A stretch of 6,662 nucleotides of DNA from Kofleriaceae bacterium. Lineage in GTDB: Bacteria > Myxococcota_A > Polyangia > Haliangiales > Haliangiaceae. The stretch covers positions 1 through 6,662 of the forward strand of contig JAESTW010000722.1 of NCBI GenBank assembly GCA_016763395.1. Reading direction: 5' to 3'. The translations under genes were made by a program, and so were the position numbers. Of this stretch, positions 1 through 5,416 are shown piece by piece (within the stretch, counting starts at the first letter, position 1; the number at the start of each line of letters is the position of its first letter). The notes beneath the pieces are model-generated. The model had not been told where the DNA came from. It was given only the letters and a program-made list of their open reading frames with translations, and did not search any database.

Positions 1-1148
1 GGTACGAGTGGGTACGGGTACGCAAGCCTGACCCTAGATCTCTTTTTCGTTCTGGCGTTGCCGAGGACATCGCTCGCCGTGCCAAAGCTAGTGGGGCCGA
101 CGCAATTGTTGTTGATGCGTCGATGAGCCCATCGCAGGCTAGAAACCTCGAAGACGCCACAGGATTCGCTGTCCGAGATCGTGAGGCCATTATACTAAAT
201 GTCTTTCAGAAACATGTGAAAACCAAAAAGGCGAGAATTCAGGTAGAGATAGCCCATTTGGAGTACTTGCGTCCGAGAATTCGAGGCCTGGGATTGGAGA
301 TGGATCAGCAAGCTGGTGGAATTGTAGGTATGCGCGGAGCAGGGGAGACCGCGTCCGAATTGTTGGCGAGGCAGCTAGATAGGCGTCTGGTGTCACTTCG
401 CAAGGCGGTTGTAAAGATTGAGAATTCAGGAGCCAGAGAAAGGAAAGGTCGCACTCAGTGTCGCAGAATTGCACTCCTTGGCTATACAAACGCTGGCAAG
501 ACGACGTTGATGAACGGATTGACTGGGGCGGATTTGTCTGCTGCGGACAAGCCATTTGAGACCTTGGACACAACTTCCAGGCGTCTAAGTGGGCATGGAG
601 GGGACGTGCTACTGAGCGATACGGTGGGCTTTATTCGGAATCTGCCGAAGCGTTTGTTGGTTAGTTTTCAGACGACACTGGCAGAAATTGTGGAGGCGGA
701 TTTACTCGTCATCGTTGTTGACGTATCGGACGTGGAGGCCGAACTTCATATCCGTACAACCGAGGCAATTGTCGGAGAGCTAGAGTCTGACGAGATTGCT
801 CGCCTCTACGTGTTTACAAAGCTTGATCGATGTTCATCCCCATTGGGAAGTGATTCTCTAGTAATTCTGAGTCGGGGAAATCCCTATATTGTTCTCGATG
901 GTACCGATCGGGATGCCGTACTGTCGTTGCGAAAGGAGTTATTGGCCAGGGTCCGAGGTGGGCGCAAGGTGGTAGGGGTATTTGTGGACTACGAGAACTC
1001 TGAGGCACTTTCCTTGGTGTATGCAAAGGCCCGTGTCATCTCTGCGCTGCCTGAAGAGAGTGGAATACGTTTTGTACTGGAAATCGAATCTCGTTGGCTC
1101 GACGCAATCGAAAAAGCAATGCAGGGAGTATCCAATGACCGCAGATAA
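1..1148 (+). CDS. hflX: HflX-type ribosome-associated GTPase, 5' end outside the window
   Basis: The frame is open from the window edge (first whole codon at base 3), so the ATG at 123 is internal. The first 40 codons already carry the HflX N-terminal signature: a GSGK-like RSGVAEDIA, then GADAIVVDASMSPSQARNLE. Next come a coiled-coil stretch, a glycine-rich RGAGET motif (usual form RGPGET), and the G domain: P-loop GYTNAGKT at 480-503, switch I around FETLDTTSRR, DTVG at 618-629 and TKLD at 816-827. A short C-terminal domain follows. HflX proteins bind GTP and the 50S subunit and split stalled 70S ribosomes in the cytoplasm; some homologues give macrolide-lincosamide tolerance. Odd points are the Ala in RGAGET, Thr for Asn in the G4 motif, and no recognisable SA-type G5 motif (VLDGTD sits near where it is expected). 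The family assignment is firm; whether this is the housekeeping copy or a divergent paralogue cannot be told here. The gene overlaps the downstream ABC-F gene by 14 bases. Confidence 0.93.
   Translation, partial: YEWVRVRKPDPRSLFRSGVAEDIARRAKASGADAIVVDASMSPSQARNLEDATGFAVRDREAIILNVFQKHVKTKKARIQVEIAHLEYLRPRIRGLGLEMDQQAGGIVGMRGAGETASELLARQLDRRLVSLRKAVVKIENSGARERKGRTQCRRIALLGYTNAGKTTLMNGLTGADLSAADKPFETLDTTSRRLSGHGGDVLLSDTVGFIRNLPKRLLVSFQTTLAEIVEADLLVIVVDVSDVEAELHIRTTEAIVGELESDEIARLYVFTKLDRCSSPLGSDSLVILSRGNPYIVLDGTDRDAVLSLRKELLARVRGGRKVVGVFVDYENSEALSLVYAKARVISALPEESGIRFVLEIESRWLDAIEKAMQGVSNDRR
1123..1128 (+). promoter_or_regulatory. Shine-Dalgarno site for the ABC-F gene, inside the end of hflX
   Basis: AGGGAG lies six bases before the ATG at 1135. 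It is one of the few clear Shine-Dalgarno sites in the window and decides the start of the ABC-F gene. The frame is open further upstream to 982, but that would lie deep inside hflX. Its position within the last codons of hflX implies translational coupling. Confidence 0.75.
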
Positions 1149-2604
1149 GACACACGAGAAAGCACTTAGGAACGCTGGGCTCTTGATTCGCTGCGCTGGG
1201 CTCTCTGTCGCGGTTTCGTCCGGCCGGCGCTTGATTTCAGGGTTGAATATGGAGCTCGCCGTGGGCGACAAGGTGGCGATTGTCGGACGAAACGGGGTAG
1301 GGAAATCGACACTGCTGAGTGTATTGTCCGGTCAAAAAGAGCCGGAGGCAGGGAGCTTCAAACGAGTTGGCTCAGTGTTTTTCGTAGCGCAGAACCTGTC
1401 CGATGACGCAAATTCGGAAGATTGTCATATGTCTGAGGACCGTTATGGAAGTGGCGAGAGCTTTGGCGAACGCCGGCGACGCAATTTGATGGCCGCGCAA
1501 CAGAGTAACTCGGAGTTATTACTGCTCGATGAACCGTCGCAAGATCTGGATGAAATAGCTCTGCAGTGGCTGGTCGGTTGGATACGTCAGTGGCAAGGCG
1601 GCATGCTGGTTGTTACCCACGATCGGTTGCTACTGGCAGAATTTCGACACTTCTTTGTTGTCGCGGAGTCGGGTTGCCGGCTCGTTTCGGGGCGCTACTC
1701 GGAGGTCGAAAAAACAATTGAAAGAGAAGAGGTGGCCGAGAAGAAAAAGTATAGGAGGAAATTGCAAGATCTAAACCGGACAGAAGCTAGGAACTCGATT
1801 GTTGGACGTCGCCGACGCAGGAAACAAATGGGTGGTCGGATGAGGGAAATCGACCGAGCACCATCGCGTGCGATGCTAAACAGTAAACGAAGCTACGCGC
1901 AGGAAAGCCAGGGAAAGCGCAGGAAGCTTCAAAAAGCACGGATTGGAGATGCCAGAGCTGCGGTGAAAGAACAGCGTAGTGTATTGCGAGTGCAAATGCA
2001 TTTGTCGCAGGCTGCTCCCGAGCAGCAAGAAATGGCGAGCGACTACGCGGTGGAATTGCAGGGGGTGGGAGTGCGGATGTCCGGACGAATGCTGTTTGAG
2101 GATGTCAGTTATAAGATTGGGCAAAACCGAATCGCAGTTACTGGCGCCAACGGAAGCGGCAAGACCTGCCTATTGCAGGTTATTGGTGGCGCGAGAAAAC
2201 CGGACGTGGGTAGAGCCTATGTCCGGCACACTAAGATTGGATGTATCTCGCAAGGGGGAGTGAATTGGATGAGTGGCGGTAGCCTACTGGACTCGCTACA
2301 ATTGCTTTCTAGTTCTAAAAATTGGGAGGCCCGATTGAAGGTGCATAGGTTTCCATTCGCTCTCGCTGTGCGTGAGATGCATAGCCTGTCACCGGGGGAA
2401 CGGACTCGCGCGGCGCTAATTGCTCTCTTAGAGCAGCCGGGCATTGAATTGTTGATTCTAGATGAACCGACTTGCGGGCTGGATTTCTCGGGCCGCGCAG
2501 CTCTGGCATCACTATTACGAGTTTGGCGTGGTGGTCTTGTCATCGCCAGCCACGACCGACAATTTCTTGATGCCATAGATGCAGAAGAGGAGATAGCGTT
2601 ATAA
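1135..2604 (+). CDS. ABC-F family twin-ATPase, ribosome-protection type
   Basis: A 489-residue soluble protein with two ATP-binding cassettes and no membrane segments, the ABC-F layout. Domain 1 has Walker A GRNGVGKS (51-58), a degenerate signature ESFGE (108-112), Walker B LLLLDEP (128-134) and the H-loop His in VTHDR (162). Residues about 190-290 form an extremely Arg/Lys-rich helical linker, matching the P-site-tRNA interaction region. Domain 2 has Walker A GANGSGKT (337-344), signature LSPGE (418-422), Walker B LLILDEP (439-445) and SHDR (473-475). ABC-F proteins enter the ribosomal E site and reach toward the peptidyl-transferase centre; some displace antibiotics (the Vga, Lsa and Msr groups, about 490-520 residues), others (EttA, Uup) tune translation. 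The length and long basic linker favour the protection type, but this is inference. Domain 1 is short between Q-loop and signature (about 20 residues, against about 45 in domain 2). The gene is coupled to hflX and has no room for a terminator before the convergent gene. Confidence 0.9.
   Translation: MTADKTHEKALRNAGLLIRCAGLSVAVSSGRRLISGLNMELAVGDKVAIVGRNGVGKSTLLSVLSGQKEPEAGSFKRVGSVFFVAQNLSDDANSEDCHMSEDRYGSGESFGERRRRNLMAAQQSNSELLLLDEPSQDLDEIALQWLVGWIRQWQGGMLVVTHDRLLLAEFRHFFVVAESGCRLVSGRYSEVEKTIEREEVAEKKKYRRKLQDLNRTEARNSIVGRRRRRKQMGGRMREIDRAPSRAMLNSKRSYAQESQGKRRKLQKARIGDARAAVKEQRSVLRVQMHLSQAAPEQQEMASDYAVELQGVGVRMSGRMLFEDVSYKIGQNRIAVTGANGSGKTCLLQVIGGARKPDVGRAYVRHTKIGCISQGGVNWMSGGSLLDSLQLLSSSKNWEARLKVHRFPFALAVREMHSLSPGERTRAALIALLEQPGIELLILDEPTCGLDFSGRAALASLLRVWRGGLVIASHDRQFLDAIDAEEEIAL
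2599..2604. other. Shared palindromic stop of two convergent genes
   Basis: The six bases TTATAA equal their own reverse complement. The plus-strand ABC-F gene reads them as Leu-stop, and the minus-strand glycosidase-like gene reads the same pair as Leu-stop. The two coding regions therefore overlap tail to tail by exactly these six bases. There is no intergenic space for a dedicated terminator on either strand. Confidence 0.95.
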
Positions 2605-2970
2605 GTCTGTGATCTCTCGGCCTCGTGGGTTTTCCAAAACCAGTGAACCCTCGGGGGCGACGTCACCGGTCATCCGGACAGAATTCAGTACCGTAGTGGC
2701 TGCTTCTCGCCGGAGAGCTCCTTCGACCGGATCGCTGATGTTGTTCCACTGGCTCAGCTCGTGGTAGACCATGAAGTGGCATGTCGCCATCTGACTTTGC
2801 ATGCCGGCGTACATTGCTGCACGCATAAACTCAGCTCCCTGTGCGTCGCCTACTCCGGGAATGCTCTGACCGTGCTCTCGGACAAATCGGTTTGCGGTCT
2901 CTTCGATGATAACTTCGACCTCTGGCATTGCCACGGCTTCTCGAATCAGGGTCTTTAGATCGAACTCCAC
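2599..2970 (-). CDS. C-terminal part of a TIM-barrel glycosidase-like protein, in frame after an amber codon
   Basis: The 123 codons begin with GTG directly after the TAG that ends the upstream frame, in the same reading frame. No Shine-Dalgarno sequence precedes the GTG. The content looks like the end of a clan-A glycoside-hydrolase barrel: a hydrophobic strand ending in Glu (EVIIEET, residues 18-25), which is where the nucleophile sits on strand 7, a helix, then a strand-8-like stretch (HFMVYHEL) followed by SQWN. It has no signal peptide, no N-terminal fold elements and no start context of its own, so it is best read as the severed C-terminal third of the gene beginning at 3702. Alternatives are stop-codon readthrough, or reinitiation at the abutting GTG to give a two-chain barrel. 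The fold assignment rests on motif pattern only; no substrate can be named. Confidence 0.6.
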   Translation of the reverse strand: MEFDLKTLIREAVAMPEVEVIIEETANRFVREHGQSIPGVGDAQGAEFMRAAMYAGMQSQMATCHFMVYHELSQWNNISDPVEGALRREAATTVLNSVRMTGDVAPEGSLVLENPRGREITDL

Positions 2971-2973
2971 CTA
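2971..2973 (-). other. In-frame amber codon splitting the glycosidase-like gene
   Basis: On the minus strand the codons run CCA-AAG-TAC-TAG-GTG-GAG-TTC with no frame change. The reading frame is open on both sides, and the two sides together make one plausible TIM barrel: acid/base and His-x-Tyr motifs before the stop, nucleophile-like Glu after it. One base change from a sense codon (for example CAG, TGG, AAG or TAC) would create it. A recent nonsense mutation or a base-call error is the simplest reading. Confidence 0.75.
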
Positions 2974-3702
2974 GTACTTTGGCTGCAAGTGTCCGTAGCT
3001 GTGTACTTTTATGAAAACCCCGGGGACCGAGGCAAATAGATCTCTGATGACCTCGCCGTAGCCATCAATGATAATGTGGGAAAAACTCGCAATCCCAGGT
3101 GGGGCTACCATCACTCCAAACTCTTGATGTAGAGATACGAGTTCGGCTGGCAATCCCATGGAGCTAAGGTGGTCAGAAAACTCCGCAGGCGAGAGCCTGT
3201 CACCAAAATCGAGTTCGTTCCACAGTCCCACACCCCAGGGAAGTGCGCCTCGACGGGCCATTTCTTCTACTTCTGAGCGCAGATCTGCGGGAGTGGCCCC
3301 TCCCTTTTTGAGTGTATAGATCACCCGGTACCCGGCCTCACTTCGCTCGATGATTTCGTCAAAGAAATTGTCGGTGAGAGCAGACTCTCCGCCGGACTTC
3401 ATTGCCCAGAAAGGGCGGTACTCAAGGGGCGCGTCCGGATCCAACTCTACAATGTCGTCCCAGACCTGCCGAGCCCAAAGGGGAGTTCCGCGCGGCGTAT
3501 TGTCCGCGTGAATCGATGCTCCATAGAACCACTGATCTTGGTGTGTAATTTGCCATTGTTGCAGCTCGGATTCTGGTGAGGCATCCGATGATTGCTCCTG
3601 GTTGCCTGGCTGCATCTTGCTAGTCGTACACGATGGCTGAGCAAGCAAAAAGAGCAAGATACTACAGTTGAGAACTTGTCGTGGTAGAAAGGTGATGGTC
3701 AT
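2971..3702 (-). CDS. N-terminal part of a secreted TIM-barrel glycosidase-like protein, ended by an amber codon
   Basis: From the ATG at 3702 this encodes 243 residues. The first 24 form a signal-peptide-like segment (basic start, then SILLFLL), followed by Cys25 and a polar, Gln/Ser-rich spacer. It could be a lipoprotein, but the residue at -3 is Gln, which is a poor lipobox. The globular part shows alternating strands and helices, with GLWNELDFG (about 158-166) resembling the strand-4 Asn-Glu acid/base motif of clan-A glycoside hydrolases, and VHSYG (about 233-237) resembling the conserved His-x-Tyr of strand 6. The frame then stops at TAG and continues in frame for 123 more codons that supply the missing strands 7-8. 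Restored length would be 367 residues, normal for one barrel. The frame is also open upstream to 3903, but those residues do not look like an exported N-terminus. Start choice is uncertain: there is no clear Shine-Dalgarno before 3702. Confidence 0.6.
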   Translation of the reverse strand: MTITFLPRQVLNCSILLFLLAQPSCTTSKMQPGNQEQSSDASPESELQQWQITHQDQWFYGASIHADNTPRGTPLWARQVWDDIVELDPDAPLEYRPFWAMKSGGESALTDNFFDEIIERSEAGYRVIYTLKKGGATPADLRSEVEEMARRGALPWGVGLWNELDFGDRLSPAEFSDHLSSMGLPAELVSLHQEFGVMVAPPGIASFSHIIIDGYGEVIRDLFASVPGVFIKVHSYGHLQPKY

Positions 3703-4194
3703 GGGGACGGTTATCGCAAACCATGTGCCAATTCGATTGGGTCTCGAAAATTCCTTGTGCCTTGAAATGATTGAAGCTGTGGGGCGCCTCTGGTACCTGG
3801 TCGGATCAGCATAGGATTGTGACAGTGACCTGTAGGTATCGATCGACCGATGTCGCCATATCAAGTCGGTATCAAACTTGTCGAGGAAGAGTCGGTGGTG
3901 CACTCACGCATAATAGTGAAAACGTTCGGCCGCATAGGGTGCAACTTTTGCGGACGTCCGTTCAGAAATTGTCGCATGTAAACGCTTGGCTTCGGAATCA
4001 AGTTGTGCCTGGGCCCGAGCGCCCCAAATGGTCGATTCGAAGTGATGCACCACAATGCCTCTGTACTTTTGAGGCGTACCGAGTGACGTTGGCGTCGAAG
4101 AGTACAGACATATTCTGCCGGCCTAACACATTCTCTGAGAGAGCTATCGACGAGGGCCTAATCGGGCACACCCATGGCCACATCGCACTGATCG
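3703..4194. other. Non-coding stretch with no supported gene
   Basis: About 490 bases separate the protease stop from the glycosidase-like start, both on the minus strand. Open frames here (for example plus 3771-4232) have no Shine-Dalgarno, no domain-like composition and no family motif, and I do not call them. The stretch holds a perfect 10-base palindrome CGGACGTCCG at 3951-3960, a length expected several times by chance in a window this size. No strong hairpin with a T-run was seen after the protease stop, and no convincing -35/-10 pair before 3702. It presumably contains the 3' end of the protease transcript and the promoter of the glycosidase-like gene. Confidence 0.5.
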
Positions 4195-5256
4195 TTAGGC
4201 TGCGTTGCGTCGTCGGCCCGCTCCTAGGATGAACAATGCCATGAAGGTCCAAAGGCCTGTAGCAGCCCCAGAGCGATTCGACACACTGCAGCCGCAGCCC
4301 GATGTGGATCCGCTCTCTTCGCCCACTCCAGAGTCGCTACCTGAGACCGTCATGGCGTCGCTACTGGCATCTGATTCCGAGGCCGCGTCCGGAGTGCTGA
4401 TGCCAGCGTCTTCCACCAGCTCAACACCGGCATCTGTCGACGATGGTCCGTTAGGATCACAACCGTCAGCATCACCATTGGTCCCCAATGCGGTGCAGAT
4501 TTGGGCGAAGGAATTCTGGTTTCCGTCTTCGCAATGGACATTTCGCTCGGACTGACACTGGGTATCGGTGAGCTGGTTCAACGCAAAACACTCCGGATGA
4601 AACGTAGCGGCGTTATTGACGGATGGATTCATGATATGCCGGATGCCACCTATGGGCTCAATGTGGACAAGGCCCATGGTGTGGCCAAGTTCATGTGCCA
4701 TCAACGGGATGGAGTGATGGGCCGAAACCGGAATGTTGTTGGGATTGGAGTTGTTGCAGTCATATGCGCCGTAGCCTATACCGGGTAGAGGAGGCACGTG
4801 GGTACCGACGATCAGCATCGTGTAGTCCCCACTCGCTGGGCGAGTGCGCCTAATACTGACGTTGAAAGGGGCGAAAAGTTCGGAGAGGGAATCGATGGCA
4901 CTTTGCTGCGAACTCACCGTGGCAAAAGCGGAGAGAGGGATCCACTCTCCTACGACAATGTCGAACTGCGATGCATTGTTGGGAGCATCATCAAATCCCT
5001 GAGCACGGGTGATGGTCTGGCCATCGAAGTTCAGGTAGATGATTTGTGGGGCTCCGCCAGCCACCCGTTGCAATAGCTGATTGTTTTGTCCGCAGGCAGG
5101 CGGCTCAGAGGAGCAGAGCATTGGTGCATTGTTGGCCGAGGTCAGTGCTTCGGCACCGCAGCTCACTCCCTCATCATGGTCTGCTTGGGCATGGGCATCT
5201 CCGGCTAGCAAACAAAGGCTGCCGATACTCAGAATGGCAGCATGCAATCGAGCCAT
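4195..5256 (-). CDS. Secreted metzincin-like zinc metalloprotease with MYXO-CTERM sorting signal
   Basis: 353 residues from the ATG at 5256. Residues 1-23 are a typical signal peptide ending AHA before Gln-Ala. The central domain carries HELGHTMGLVH (188-198), the full HExxHxxGxxH zinc site with catalytic Glu, and a Met-turn candidate in HIMNPS (Met209), which together define a metzincin-type endopeptidase. Several Cys residues around the domain suggest disulfides outside the cytoplasm. A low-complexity Asp/Ser/Gly stalk (about 272-318) leads to SGCGC (319-323), a hydrophobic helix (about 334-346) and GRRRN. That tail is the MYXO-CTERM pattern, which is processed by myxosortase-type proteases and tied to surface anchoring or release in Myxococcota. 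An in-frame ATG at 5280 would add eight residues before the signal peptide; the candidate promoter places transcription start near 5281, which favours 5256. The substrate is unknown. Catalytic type and export are secure from motifs. Confidence 0.9.
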   Translation of the reverse strand: MARLHAAILSIGSLCLLAGDAHAQADHDEGVSCGAEALTSANNAPMLCSSEPPACGQNNQLLQRVAGGAPQIIYLNFDGQTITRAQGFDDAPNNASQFDIVVGEWIPLSAFATVSSQQSAIDSLSELFAPFNVSIRRTRPASGDYTMLIVGTHVPPLPGIGYGAYDCNNSNPNNIPVSAHHSIPLMAHELGHTMGLVHIEPIGGIRHIMNPSVNNAATFHPECFALNQLTDTQCQSERNVHCEDGNQNSFAQICTALGTNGDADGCDPNGPSSTDAGVELVEDAGISTPDAASESDASSDAMTVSGSDSGVGEESGSTSGCGCSVSNRSGAATGLWTFMALFILGAGRRRNAA

Positions 5257-5287
5257 TCGTGTACAATCTCTTGTGTCCATATGACTA

Positions 5288-5317
5288 ACTGTAGAAAGGT
5301 CTTCACGCTGTGGTCAA
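5288..5317 (-). promoter_or_regulatory. Candidate sigma-70-type promoter of the metalloprotease gene
   Basis: On the minus strand, TTGACC (plus 5312-5317) and TACAGT (plus 5288-5293) are separated by 18 bases; they match the -35 and -10 consensus at 5 of 6 and 4 of 6 positions. Transcription would begin near 5281, about 25 bases before the ATG at 5256 and essentially on top of the alternative ATG at 5280. Weak AGAGA lies about 10 bases before 5256. This is a consensus match by eye only. Confidence 0.4.
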
Positions 5318-5416
5318 TGGAAAAGGGGACGCCATCCTGCTCTGCCAAAACGGCCGAGTGGTTTCAAGTCGGCAATAGACTTGTTGGGGACGGCCGATCC
5401 AGCTACGGTTTACAGA

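Noticed and set aside
1..22. Three copies of GGTACG at the window edge
   Set aside because: They lie within the open hflX frame and encode non-repeated residues; too short to call a repeat element.
2628..2641. Near-perfect inverted repeat GGTTTT-CC-AAAACC as a terminator for the ABC-F transcript
   Set aside because: The loop is only two bases, no T-run follows on the plus strand, and it lies inside the convergent coding region.
2217..2666. 149-codon minus-strand open frame opposite the end of the ABC-F gene
   Set aside because: Overlaps the conserved second ATPase domain and has no domain character of its own.
2971..2973. Amber codon as a pyrrolysine codon
   Set aside because: Known pyrrolysine proteins of this kind are methylamine methyltransferases; this is a glycosidase-like barrel and no pyl gene is visible. 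A mutation or base-call error is simpler, although the genome should be checked.
3951..3960. Perfect palindrome CGGACGTCCG as an operator
   Set aside because: Ten-base palindromes are expected several times by chance in this length, the flanks do not extend the symmetry, and no promoter is evident beside it.
3771..4232. 153-codon plus-strand open frame in the long gap
   Set aside because: No ribosome-binding site, no recognisable motif, composition typical of a chance frame, and it runs into the antisense of the protease gene.
4205..5288. Several plus-strand open frames opposite the protease
   Set aside because: They are antisense shadows of a gene with intact zinc-site, signal-peptide and sorting motifs.
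5381..5416. TTG start for the 5417 lipoprotein, and TTGTTG-17-TACGGT as its promoter
   Set aside because: The TTG start would bury the lipoprotein signal, and the hexamers match consensus at only three of six positions each.
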